Below are positions 26,948 to 35,822 of a stretch of DNA of 64,000 bases, in pieces (within the stretch, counting starts at the first letter, position 1; every line of letters begins with the position of its first letter). The stretch is from Brachyspira sp. CAG:484 (lineage in GTDB: Bacteria > Cyanobacteriota > Vampirovibrionia > Gastranaerophilales > Gastranaerophilaceae). The notes below the pieces were generated by a model that searched no databases, was not told the DNA's origin, and was given only the letters and a program-made list of their open reading frames with translations. The stretch is taken from contig HF989717.1 of NCBI GenBank assembly GCA_000431315.1, positions 1-64,000 on the forward strand, given 5' to 3'. The translations under genes were made by a program, and so were the position numbers.

Positions 26948-28105
26948 TTAACAGTTTTTGATAATTTCAAATGCTGTTTCTGATGTAATATTACACTTTT
27001 CTCCAAAAGCTACATTCCTTTGAGCAAATCTGTTTTTGATTTTTTCAGCCGCATCCATTGCATCAATTTCATAATCAGCAAGTTTGGTTTTCATACCAAT
27101 CGAATTGAAAAATTCTTCAATATTGTCAATTGCCTTATCCGCAGCTTTTAAATCAACAGCTTCCTGTACCCCGAAAACCTCGCGGGCAAGCTTTGCAAGT
27201 TTTTTTGATTTTGAAACTTTCTGATTTTTTAATAATCTAGGAAGAACTATTGCCAGGCTCTGACCATGATCAATTCCGTAAAAAGCAGTAAGCTCGTGTC
27301 CAATCATATGAGTAGCCCAATCCTGTACAGCACCTAAGCTTATCCAGTAGTTAAGCCCGCAGGTTGCGCACCAGAATATATTTGCACGTGCATCATAATC
27401 GTTTGGCTCTGCAAGAACTTTCGGCGCTTCGTTGATTAATGTTCTTAAAATTCCAAGCGCCCAGTCATCTTGAAGCGGAGTATTTACATCATATGTGCAA
27501 TACTGTTCCATTACATGTACAAATGTATCAACAATTCCGTTAATTGTCTGGCGTACAGGCAGACTGAACGTTACCTGAGGGTCTATTATTGAAAATTTTG
27601 GAAATACCAGATCAGAGTGGAAAGGAAGTTTTTCGCTTGTAGAAATCCTTGATATTACAGCACCATTATTCATCTCTGAACCGGTTGCCGGAAGTGTTAT
27701 AATATCAGCCAGAGGAAGAGCATCTTTTACAGCCTCTTCTCTAACCAGAATTGCATCATAAGCATCATCTCCTTCATATTTCGCTGCTGCTGCAATAAAC
27801 TTTGTACCATCAAGTGTTGACCCTCCTCCAACTGCTAATAGAAAATCAATATTTTCCTGTTTGATAAGTTCAACTGCTTTCATACATGTTTCATATTTAG
27901 GGTTTGGCTCAATTCCGCCAAATTCATATAGCTGATAGCCTTCAAGCGCCTGTTTAACCTGTTCGTAAACTCCGTTTCTTTTGATAGAACCGCCTCCATA
28001 AATCATAAGTACCTTTTGTGATTTATCAATCAGCCGAGGAAGCTCTGCAATAGTTCCTTTTCCAAATAAGACCTTTGTAGGACAGTAAAATTCAAAATTA
28101 TTCAT
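26948..28105 (-). CDS. Iron-containing alcohol dehydrogenase (YqhD/BdhA type)
   Basis: 385 aa from ATG 28105, with GGAGG 8 nt upstream. It begins MNNFEFYCPTKVLFGKGTIAELP, has the NADP-binding AVGGGSTLDGTKF, and the metal-ligand regions DTFVHVMEQY and GHELTAFYGIDHGQ of group III alcohol dehydrogenases. Closest in pattern to NADPH-dependent butanol dehydrogenase/aldehyde reductase YqhD. It works in fermentation or aldehyde detoxification in the cytoplasm. Monocistronic. Confidence 0.9.
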   Translation of the reverse strand: MNNFEFYCPTKVLFGKGTIAELPRLIDKSQKVLMIYGGGSIKRNGVYEQVKQALEGYQLYEFGGIEPNPKYETCMKAVELIKQENIDFLLAVGGGSTLDGTKFIAAAAKYEGDDAYDAILVREEAVKDALPLADIITLPATGSEMNNGAVISRISTSEKLPFHSDLVFPKFSIIDPQVTFSLPVRQTINGIVDTFVHVMEQYCTYDVNTPLQDDWALGILRTLINEAPKVLAEPNDYDARANIFWCATCGLNYWISLGAVQDWATHMIGHELTAFYGIDHGQSLAIVLPRLLKNQKVSKSKKLAKLAREVFGVQEAVDLKAADKAIDNIEEFFNSIGMKTKLADYEIDAMDAAEKIKNRFAQRNVAFGEKCNITSETAFEIIKNC

Positions 28106-28173
28106 AACAATAACCTCCGTTTTTATCAATTATATCAAAAAAAATAAATTTGCTTCAGCCGCTTAAAAATGGT

Positions 28174-28202
28174 TTGAAACAAAATTTTTACCGGTTTATA
28201 AT
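28174..28202 (+). promoter_or_regulatory. Promoter of exonuclease gene, apparently leaderless
   Basis: TTGAAA (28174-28179), 17-nt spacer, TATAAT (28197-28202), then 6 nt to ATG 28209. No ribosome site. Confidence 0.65.
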
Positions 28203-28208
28203 AATAGC

Positions 28209-28778
28209 ATGACCGGTATTATTAAAAACGAAGCAGAAATTCTTCAGGAATTTCCTGCGGATTATACTATATTGGATATTGAAACCACAGGACTTTCGCC
28301 TTACAAGTGTGAAATAATTGAGTTGTCTGCAATTAAAGTAAGAAATGACTGTATTGTAGACAAATTCTCTTCTTTAGTAAAACCTGACCAGTCAATAAAT
28401 TCATTTATTACGGGGCTTACCGGAATCACAAATGATATGGTAGAAAGTGCTCCTGATATTACTGCAGTACTGCCGGAATTTATGAAGTTTATTGAAAATG
28501 ATTGTGTGCTTGGGCATAACGTAAGTTTTGATATTAGATTTATTGCTGCCAACCTGAAAAAGCATTTTTCCGGTGAATTTAAAAACAGCCGGCTTGATAC
28601 TATGTATCTTTCAAAACGCTATTGTACTCTTCCAAACCATAAGCTCGAAAGCCTTGCAAATCATTACAATATTAATACAAAAGGGCATCACAGAGCTATG
28701 AATGATTGTATGATGACATTTGAAGTATATAAAAATATTAAAAATGATGTAATAAATTCAGCAAATGAAGTTGTTTAA
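28209..28778 (+). CDS. DEDDh 3'-5' exonuclease (DnaQ/PolC epsilon type)
   Basis: 189 aa. Exo I is YTILDIETTGLS (D23, E25). Exo II is in VLGHNVSFDIRFIAANL. Exo III is HRAMNDCMMT, so all four acidic residues and the DEDDh histidine are present. It may act as a separate proofreading subunit of DNA polymerase III or in repair. A typical TGLTGITNDMV segment links the motifs. Confidence 0.88.
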   Translation: MTGIIKNEAEILQEFPADYTILDIETTGLSPYKCEIIELSAIKVRNDCIVDKFSSLVKPDQSINSFITGLTGITNDMVESAPDITAVLPEFMKFIENDCVLGHNVSFDIRFIAANLKKHFSGEFKNSRLDTMYLSKRYCTLPNHKLESLANHYNINTKGHHRAMNDCMMTFEVYKNIKNDVINSANEVV

Positions 28779-28837
28779 CTTTCCTTTTTACCTTGTTTCC
28801 TGTAAGATATTTTTGTTAATCAGGGAGAGGGAATATT

Positions 28838-29464
28838 ATGGAATTTATTAATTTAATAATTACACATCTGGTAGCCTTTATCGAACATATTATCACGCTA
28901 ATGGGACCTTGGGGAATAAGTTTGTTAATGGCAATTGAGTCATGTAATATTCCTTTGCCAAGCGAAGCAATTCTGCCTTTTGCAGGTTATATAGTTAGTA
29001 AAGGCGAAATGAACTTTCATGTGGCATCCTGGGCTGGAGCTTTCGGCTGTGTGCTGGGTTCTATCCCTTCATATTATCTTGGATATTTCGGTGGGAGAAA
29101 ATTTATTGAAAAATATGGAAAATACTTTTTGATTTCCCATAAAGATTTGGAAGAGGCTGATAAATGGGTGGATAAATACGGTGACTGGGCATTTTTCCTT
29201 TGCAGAATGCTTCCGGTTGTAAGAACTTTTATTTCACTTCCTGCCGGTATTTTAAGAGCAAGAAAAAGAGTTTTCTTTACGCTTACATTTTTAGGTTCTC
29301 TTGTTTGGAGTTACCTTCTTGTTTTTGTGGGTGTAAAGATGGGGCAAAATATGGAGGCTTTTAAACATATATGGCATAAATTTGACATTGCTATTGTTCT
29401 TGTATTTGGTATACTCGGTGTTTTATATGTTTATAAGCACATTAAGCATTTAAAAGATTCATAA
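28838..29464 (+). CDS. DedA family membrane protein
   Basis: 208 aa. The DedA/VTT pattern is clear: SCNIPLPSEAILPFAGY, GSIPSYYLGYFGGR, then FLCRMLPVVRTFISLPAGILRARKRVFF with the essential Arg residues. It has four or five membrane helices. DedA proteins are thought to flip lipids such as undecaprenyl phosphate or phosphatidylethanolamine. GGGAGAGG precedes the ATG. Confidence 0.92.
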   Translation: MEFINLIITHLVAFIEHIITLMGPWGISLLMAIESCNIPLPSEAILPFAGYIVSKGEMNFHVASWAGAFGCVLGSIPSYYLGYFGGRKFIEKYGKYFLISHKDLEEADKWVDKYGDWAFFLCRMLPVVRTFISLPAGILRARKRVFFTLTFLGSLVWSYLLVFVGVKMGQNMEAFKHIWHKFDIAIVLVFGILGVLYVYKHIKHLKDS

Positions 29465-29467
29465 TTT

Positions 29468-30106
29468 TTATTTTTGGGTTTTAAAAATATCAGGTGCATC
29501 AGAAAACTTTATTTCTTTTTTACCTATAAAAAGCCTGTCGCCGTCGGCTATTGATATATTTACAAAACACTCCCTGAGGTCATTAAGTCTGGTTACATAT
29601 TTAACTTTTCCGCTTTCCGGCAGCGTAAAGGATGAGCATAAAGTCCAGGTATCTGTATCAAGGTTATAGTGATAGTTGGTTTGCGAATTTGTATTTCTGT
29701 GTTGTTCAAATAGTGTGACATTTTTAACTTTTTCCATAAATACTTTTTTAAAATTCTGGAATTGTTCAACAGAATACTTTGACTGCACATTATTTAACTC
29801 TTTACTTCCTAAAAGAATACCTCTTTCAGGGTTTTTGACAAAACGAAACAGGGAATTGACAAGAATATTAAATTTCTTCTTATTTGTTAAATCGTCCCAA
29901 AAGTGAAATCCTTCTGCCTCAACATTTGGGGTTACCAAGCCCCCTCCGGTGCAGGTCCTTATTTCAGTGGAGTAAAATTCAGGTGCTTTTAATATATTTA
30001 ATTCATTATGTCTATAGCCAATATAATTCTTTTTCTTTAGCATAGAAAAGCACTGTCTGTCAACAAACTGTATTTTTGAAGTAAATGACACTGAGTTATT
30101 TTTCAT
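29468..30106 (-). CDS. Hypothetical protein with N-terminal SFTSKI motif
   Basis: About 212 aa from ATG 30106; no clear ribosome site, so the start is uncertain. The start KNNSVSFTSKIQFVDRQCFSML, followed by a domain with no membrane segment, resembles a recurrent lineage-specific pattern in which a short (S/T)F(T/G)xK stretch opens cytoplasmic proteins (compare the AAA ATPase N-terminus NTTFGY). Tail-to-tail with dedA, 3-nt gap. Function unknown. Confidence 0.55.
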   Translation of the reverse strand: MKNNSVSFTSKIQFVDRQCFSMLKKKNYIGYRHNELNILKAPEFYSTEIRTCTGGGLVTPNVEAEGFHFWDDLTNKKKFNILVNSLFRFVKNPERGILLGSKELNNVQSKYSVEQFQNFKKVFMEKVKNVTLFEQHRNTNSQTNYHYNLDTDTWTLCSSFTLPESGKVKYVTRLNDLRECFVNISIADGDRLFIGKKEIKFSDAPDIFKTQK

Positions 30107-30139
30107 AACTGCATAAAAACAAAACAAAAATATTTTTGC

Positions 30140-31081
30140 TTATGAAAATATTTTTATTAATTTAATTATTCCCATAGACGCAACAGATTTGTGTGCTGAA
30201 ACATTTTTACGGTGTTTTATGCTCTCTTTATTTTGGTGATAATAATTGTATGCTTTCAACAGCATTTCTTCATTTTTTAGCGTAGGTTCAAATCCAAGCT
30301 CCTGTTTAATCTTGGTTGTATCAAATACAAAGTTTGCAGAAATCATTTTATACTGATATGGACCCAGCGGTGATATGCCTAACATATAGCATATTTTCAT
30401 ACCCAATGTCATAAACCCTTTTGGCATATGTACAAGTCTTGACTTAGAGCCGGTATTATTTATTACATATTTATAAACTTCATTGAATGATTTTACATCA
30501 TCTGACCCTATATTAAAAACTGCGGTTTTATTGTAATCCAGCGCTTTAATGCAGGCATTTGCCAGATCCTTTGCATAAATAAACTGGTATTTATTTTCAC
30601 CGTCACCAACCATCCAGAGTTTTCTACCCTCATCAATAAATTCAAACAGTATTCCTAACAGACCTAGTCTGCCTTCATCCATAATTGTAGGGCAGCGGAA
30701 AATTACGCTGTTAATTTTATCTTTGTAAGAAAGCAGAATTTTTTCACCCTCAAGTTTTGATTTGCCGTAAATTTCAATAGGTTCCGGCGGTTCTTCCTCC
30801 TTAATCAGGGAGTCAAAACTTTTACCCCAAAGGCAATTTGTTGATGTAAAAATAATCTTGTTAATATTATATTTCAGTGCAAATTCGGCAATATTTTTTG
30901 TGCCATCTACATTTGACGTCCAAAGATTTTTAAGCTCCTTTTTTACATGAGCTAAAAGCGCTGCACAATGGAATATTGCATCAAATTTGTATTTGCTAAA
31001 AATTTCTTCCAGAGTTGCGATGTTTCTTATATCGCCTTGAATTGCAGTAAAGTTTTCATGCTGGTAATTGTAAAAGAACAC
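30140..31081 (-). pseudogene. NAD-dependent epimerase/dehydratase, N-terminus missing
   Basis: About 313 residues of an extended short-chain dehydrogenase: DAIFHCAALLAH, FTSTNCLWG, the catalytic YGKSK, and the sugar-nucleotide-binding C-terminal half (MVGDGENKYQFIYAKDLANACIKAL). The first ~40 residues with the GxxGxxG NAD loop are absent. A stop lies four codons upstream of the GTG at 31081, and no other frame supplies the motif. The break coincides with a short direct repeat and the start of the accessory island. It is probably non-functional, truncated by island insertion or deletion. Confidence 0.75.
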
Positions 31082-31119
31082 ATGGTTTGATTATTTTGTA
31101 CAGATGGTTTGATTATTTT
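31082..31119. repeat. Short direct repeat at the island junction
   Basis: ATGGTTTGATTATTTT occurs twice (31082-31097 and 31104-31119), exactly at the truncated end of the epimerase gene. A 15/16 match, GGTTTGATTGTTTTCG, to part of it recurs at 37565-37580. Confidence 0.7.
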
Positions 31120-31243
31120 CGGCAACTTGAAGTTTGAGTTTTCTTAAATTTTTGTCATTTTATATTATACAAATTTTCATCAAATTAAAGTATATAATTT
31201 TTGTAATATTATGCTATTCTTGTTTTCAGGTTTAGGAGGTATA

Positions 31244-32260
31244 ATGGGGAAAATCCTTGAATTTGAAGACGCTATTTTTAAAACTAAAGACTATCAAAGA
31301 AATATATTGCTTGGAAATGGTTTTAGTATGGCTTTTGATGAAAAACGATTTGATTATTCAAGTCTATTAGATTCTCCTAATATTCCTTTTTATATAAAAA
31401 GAGTTTTTCATACATTTCATACATCTGATTTTGAAGTGATTATAAAAAAATTTGAAAGTTCTGCACAGTTATTAAATGCATATGACCATAGATTAACAAC
31501 AAGTGGTAGGTTATATCAAGAAGCTATTAACTTAAGAGATGAATTAATCAATCGTATATTAGAGATTCATCCTTCGTCACAAAATGATATTGAAAAAGAT
31601 AGAATGTTTAATACATTATTCTTTCTTTCAAATTTTCATAAAATTTTTACGTTAAATTATGATTGCCTATTATACTGGGTTTTGCTTAATAGAGAAGATT
31701 TTTTGAAAAAATACCCTAATATAGAAATTTTTAAAATGGATGATGGGTTTAGAGAATACAACAATGAAATTGTTTGGAAACAAAAACAAAATCAGAAACA
31801 GAAACAGAATGTTTTTTATTTACATGGTGCATTACATATTTATAAAAAGGATAATGGTTTAATATGTAAACCACATAATGATGGAAGATATCTAATGGAT
31901 GTTATAAAAGATAATATATATAACAATAAATATCCTTTAATAGTAACAGAGGGAAGTAGCAAAAATAAATTAAACAAAATTCAAAAAGAAAACAATGAAT
32001 ATCTTTTATATTGTTATTCAAAGTTAAAGGGAATAAAAGATGTCTTATTTATTCATGGTCATTCTCTTGATAAAAAGGACAAACATATATTTGATGCTAT
32101 AAGTAAAAATTTAACAATAAAAAAAGTATATATAAGTCTATGCTCTAAAGAAAAGTATCTAGACAAACGTGACAAAGCTGATACTTTTTTTGCAAAAAGA
32201 GAACGTGAAAAAACATTAGATGTGAATTTCTATGATGCAGACAGTGCACATATATGGTGA
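31244..32260 (+). CDS. SIR2-like DUF4917 family protein (putative defence gene)
   Basis: 338 aa from ATG 31244, with TAGGAGG 6 nt upstream. The SIR2-like signatures are: NILLGNGFSMAFDE (nucleotide loop), FTLNYDCLLYW, FYLHGALHIY and LFIHGHSLDKKDKHIF. This is the DUF4917 arrangement. SIR2-like domains in bacterial immunity often cleave NAD+ after phage sensing; here that is inferred from family and context. It is strongly AT-rich and stands next to a toxin gene at the island edge. It could act as a single-gene abortive-infection system. Confidence 0.75.
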   Translation: MGKILEFEDAIFKTKDYQRNILLGNGFSMAFDEKRFDYSSLLDSPNIPFYIKRVFHTFHTSDFEVIIKKFESSAQLLNAYDHRLTTSGRLYQEAINLRDELINRILEIHPSSQNDIEKDRMFNTLFFLSNFHKIFTLNYDCLLYWVLLNREDFLKKYPNIEIFKMDDGFREYNNEIVWKQKQNQKQKQNVFYLHGALHIYKKDNGLICKPHNDGRYLMDVIKDNIYNNKYPLIVTEGSSKNKLNKIQKENNEYLLYCYSKLKGIKDVLFIHGHSLDKKDKHIFDAISKNLTIKKVYISLCSKEKYLDKRDKADTFFAKREREKTLDVNFYDADSAHIW

Positions 32261-32370
32261 CGTTTTTCATTACTTTGTAAAAAATAATTAATAATAAAGA
32301 ATATATTTAAAGAATTGGCTTCGACGCTCCGTTAAAGAATACTGATAATTATCAAGGAGCAGATCGAGCT

Positions 32371-34986
32371 ATGGACAAAAACCTGAGTATTCAGGAAATA
32401 AAACTGTTGGCGGAATTTAAAACCAACAATAAGAATATATCCGAGCAGGAGGCAATAGATATTCTAAACTCTGTTCTGCCTGATTTCGGCAAGCTGCAAA
32501 GCTGTAATTCCTGGGCAGTGCAGTCTGCTAATCCATCGGCATTCGGCTCTAATAACCTTGTTTCTGGAATTAAAGAGTGTGAACAGATGCCCGATTCAAC
32601 CGTTTTTAATAATCTCATCAGCAAACTCGGATATGCTAAAAAGACAGAAAAACCTGAGAAAAAGCCTGTGTATATTGCTCCGGTTGAACCGTCCGGCGAG
32701 GATATAGAACTTATTGCAGTAGATTATTTGAATTCAGATTTACAGAAAGCTCAAGCTCTAGTAAAAACTCAAAAAAACAGTGAAGGTGCAGTAAGCAAAC
32801 TCTTTAACAGCGGAAAAGAATTGTTTAATACAGAATTTGCATCAAGCAATGTCGAAAGGATTTTAGCTGTCGAACAGATTGGCAACAGTATGCTTGCAAT
32901 GGCAACAGGGGATGCACTTTCAGTAAAACAGTATCTTGAAACAAAGCTAAACCTTGCAGTTAAACTTCTGCCGGAAGCAGAAAATGCGGAAGAAGTCAGA
33001 CTTATTAAACAGGAATTAAGCAAACTCAGACCAACAGACCTTAATCAGTTTATTTCATCTCTTGCAGCTCTGGAGGATAGCGAATATGTTCAAAAAGCTC
33101 CCGTAATAAAAAAGAATTTAATAACAAATGCCCTACAGGCTAACATTCAGACTAAATTTAAAGATTTTGAGGTTCCCAAATTTACTGCCCCGGCAACTGT
33201 AAAAGGTATGCTTGAAAGTCAGGATGCTTATAAAGTTATGGAGTTTGAAAAAGCATACGAACTTGAACGAGGTGTCAAATTCAATCCAGATGCAATAACA
33301 GATTATGCGGCAAAAGAAGCTCGGATGACACTTGTTCTTGCAGTAAGGAACAGAAATAATCAAATAAAGGAACTTTTGCACAATCCGACAGTAACAGTAG
33401 ACGGGAATAACAAGTATGGAGAACCTTTTGGCGGGGCGATGGAAATTTGTATAAACAATCTTGAAAGATGTGTTAATGCTGCATTATACAGACTTTACGG
33501 TAACGATGAGGATTTGATTAACAGATTTTTAGAAGATACAGGAACAAGTTTTAAAGACGGCAGATTAGAATATGGAACTTTTGCAGTAAAAAGTTATACC
33601 CTTGTAAATATTTCCAATAAACTACAGGAAACATTAGACAGTAATTACAATAAACTTCTTGACGGAAAACCACTTGAAGAAATTGAACTTGACTGCAAAC
33701 AGACATACAATCTCGCTTATGGAGCAGAACATGGAAGCAGACTTGCACAGGCGTTTGTAGAAAGTCAGATGAAAGGTGTTCAATATATTAAAACAGGGGT
33801 GCAGGGTGCCGGAATGCTTATATTAATTGCAGGACAATTTATCCCAGTGGGAGGTCAGGCGGCCTCGGCTATGGTCTTAAGCGGACTTGGTACAGCTGCA
33901 TTTGGAGGAACTGCTGTTCAATTAACAGAAGATTTAACCAAAGCCGGCGGAATTACGGAAGAAGATAAACAGGCAATAACAAAAGAACTGGTTGTTTCAA
34001 CAGCTTTATTAACGGCAGGAGCTGGAATTGGCAAAATGTCATCTCTTGCATACAGTGAACTTGTAATGGCGAATTGTCCGAGATTAATAGCCCTTTCCGC
34101 CAAGATCGGTGCAGATGCCACAATGAGTTTGCTTGCAGACTGGGTTATAACAGGGCAGGTTGATTTAACCTCGGAAGGTATTTCACAGCTTATTCCGATT
34201 GTTACGGGGATATTAAAAACTAAGGGATCAATGTACACTTATGTAAGCCGTAAATTACAAGAAATAAGTGATCCTGAAAGTTTAAAATACTGGGATGCAA
34301 ATCCTGAAAAACTTACCGAACTTGTTCAGATATTATCTAAAAATCATACCCCGATCGGAAAATTATCCCAATTATCTCCTGCACACTGGGATGTAATAAT
34401 AAATAGTGTAAAACATCCTGCAACGGGTAAAATCCACGAATCAATGATGGTGTATAAAGATGATTCTCGTGAAATCAACTGGGCATTGACCGATTTAAAG
34501 AAAAATAATATTCAGCCGTCACCTAAAATTCAAAGTCATATTGACAACATAACTGCATATATAGACCAACAACGCATTAAAGAGCCTATTAAGGTTTATA
34601 GAGATGACAGTTATGGAATTTTAGATATAGTAACATTGTCTAATAATAAGAGTCTGGGTACGGAGCTTAAAAATATCGCTAACATAAAAGATGTAGAGAT
34701 TAGAGAAAGACTTTTGGATAAGATAAGACGTGAAGACATAACTATATACCAAGAACGTTTTATGTCGACATCAATGTGTGAAGATGTACACTTTAATAAA
34801 AGCGACATCCGTTGGGAATTTGATTTGCCTGCCGGCACTAAAGGAACTTTTATTGAAAGTTACAATACAAAAACAACACATGGAAATCAAGTTGAATTCT
34901 TGCTGCAAAGAAATTCACAAATTTTAATTAAAGATATTGAATACGAGAATGGTATTTGGAAAATATATGCAAATATAAAAAATTAG
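32371..34986 (+). CDS. Large toxin-like protein with C-terminal ADP-ribosyltransferase domain
   Basis: 871 aa, no signal peptide. The N-terminal ~450 residues are helical with no recognised family. A hydrophobic Gly/Ala-rich segment lies at about 473-515, as in pre-toxin or membrane-passage regions. The C-terminal ~140 residues form an ART exoenzyme-type domain: Arg744 in IKVYRDDS, the STS motif at 799-801 (RFMSTSM), and Q840-x-E842 in HGNQVEFLLQRN. R-STS-QxE is the C3/pierisin-like type. AAGGAGC precedes the ATG. It is likely a polymorphic toxin or effector, with two small genes immediately downstream and an ADP-ribosylglycohydrolase 2.6 kb away. Confidence 0.75.
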   Translation: MDKNLSIQEIKLLAEFKTNNKNISEQEAIDILNSVLPDFGKLQSCNSWAVQSANPSAFGSNNLVSGIKECEQMPDSTVFNNLISKLGYAKKTEKPEKKPVYIAPVEPSGEDIELIAVDYLNSDLQKAQALVKTQKNSEGAVSKLFNSGKELFNTEFASSNVERILAVEQIGNSMLAMATGDALSVKQYLETKLNLAVKLLPEAENAEEVRLIKQELSKLRPTDLNQFISSLAALEDSEYVQKAPVIKKNLITNALQANIQTKFKDFEVPKFTAPATVKGMLESQDAYKVMEFEKAYELERGVKFNPDAITDYAAKEARMTLVLAVRNRNNQIKELLHNPTVTVDGNNKYGEPFGGAMEICINNLERCVNAALYRLYGNDEDLINRFLEDTGTSFKDGRLEYGTFAVKSYTLVNISNKLQETLDSNYNKLLDGKPLEEIELDCKQTYNLAYGAEHGSRLAQAFVESQMKGVQYIKTGVQGAGMLILIAGQFIPVGGQAASAMVLSGLGTAAFGGTAVQLTEDLTKAGGITEEDKQAITKELVVSTALLTAGAGIGKMSSLAYSELVMANCPRLIALSAKIGADATMSLLADWVITGQVDLTSEGISQLIPIVTGILKTKGSMYTYVSRKLQEISDPESLKYWDANPEKLTELVQILSKNHTPIGKLSQLSPAHWDVIINSVKHPATGKIHESMMVYKDDSREINWALTDLKKNNIQPSPKIQSHIDNITAYIDQQRIKEPIKVYRDDSYGILDIVTLSNNKSLGTELKNIANIKDVEIRERLLDKIRREDITIYQERFMSTSMCEDVHFNKSDIRWEFDLPAGTKGTFIESYNTKTTHGNQVEFLLQRNSQILIKDIEYENGIWKIYANIKN

Positions 34987-35020
34987 AAAAATATGTTATA
35001 ATACATGCAAAGGAGTTTAT

Positions 35021-35317
35021 ATGACAATAAAAATCTTCCGAAAATTAGTTAATACCCTATCTAACATAGGTCAGAGCAAACCTAAAATCAATCGTACTGC
35101 GACAAAATTGGAAACAAAGCCTGATGAATTTATATCCGAAGCAGAAAGAATTCGTAGAAACCACGACAGTGAGATGATGGGAATTGAAACTGCTGAAATA
35201 AAAAAAGTAAAATTTTTTAATGAAGATATTGAAAAAATGAAAAATATGTCAGAAATGGAAGCTATAGCATATAGAGCAAAACTTAAAAGAGAAGGACGCT
35301 ATACATATGAAGAATAA
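35021..35317 (+). CDS. Small protein sharing a block with the next gene
   Basis: 98 aa with AAAGGAG 8 nt before the ATG; a TATAAT lies 20 nt upstream. Residues ~46-76 (NHDSEMMGIETAEIKKVKFF, then NEDIEKMKN) are nearly identical in protein and DNA to the C-terminal part of the next protein. The N-terminus is basic and unrelated. Its position right after the ART toxin suggests immunity, chaperone or a toxin-linked part. No family recognised. Confidence 0.6.
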   Translation: MTIKIFRKLVNTLSNIGQSKPKINRTATKLETKPDEFISEAERIRRNHDSEMMGIETAEIKKVKFFNEDIEKMKNMSEMEAIAYRAKLKREGRYTYEE

Positions 35318-35336
35318 AATATAAGGATAAAATTAA

Positions 35337-35699
35337 GTGCGTATAAAAAAATTAACAGGTTTAGGTGGGCAACCTGTTGTTTTAAACAGAAAAATACTAG
35401 GTTTTCATCTAACATATAGAGAATACATGAAAAGTATGCCCGATGGTTATCAAGGGAAAGAGGTTAAATGTCCTAAAACAAAACTCGGGAATTGGATTAC
35501 TGCTGAAACTAAAAAGATAGTAAAAAAATTATTTCCAGATTATGTAGTAGAAACTAAAGCTCAATATAATGCCCGTATGAAAGCTAATCATGATAGCGAA
35601 ATGATGGGAATTGAAACTGCTGAAATAAAAAAAGTAAAATTCTTTGATGAAGATATTGAAAAGATGAAAAATATTACCCTTGATGAACGGCTTGAATAA
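35337..35699 (+). CDS. Small protein sharing a block with the previous gene
   Basis: 120 aa from a GTG with AAGGA 9 nt upstream. The N-terminal ~75 residues (GLGGQPVVLNRKILGFHLTYREYMK...) differ from the neighbour. The C-terminal NHDSEMMG...DIEKMKN block is shared. The pair looks like a duplication with swapped N-termini. Possible immunity or adaptor to the ART toxin; inferred only from position. Confidence 0.6.
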   Translation: MRIKKLTGLGGQPVVLNRKILGFHLTYREYMKSMPDGYQGKEVKCPKTKLGNWITAETKKIVKKLFPDYVVETKAQYNARMKANHDSEMMGIETAEIKKVKFFDEDIEKMKNITLDERLE

Positions 35700-35822
35700 A
35701 GAACATAGTGTTGTTGGGCTCAGGAATGACAACCAAGCTACCAATGTATAACTAAAATAACCTCTCTCTTATAAGGTAGAAAGAAGTTATTCGTTTTTTA
35801 TTATTATTTTAACATAACTTTA

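Noticed and set aside
32317..32370. GGCTTCGACGCTCCG...GGAGC stretch before the ART toxin, briefly considered as a tRNA or tmRNA fragment
   Set aside because: No cloverleaf, no T-loop GTTCGAATC; only a short GC-richer stretch containing the ribosome site.
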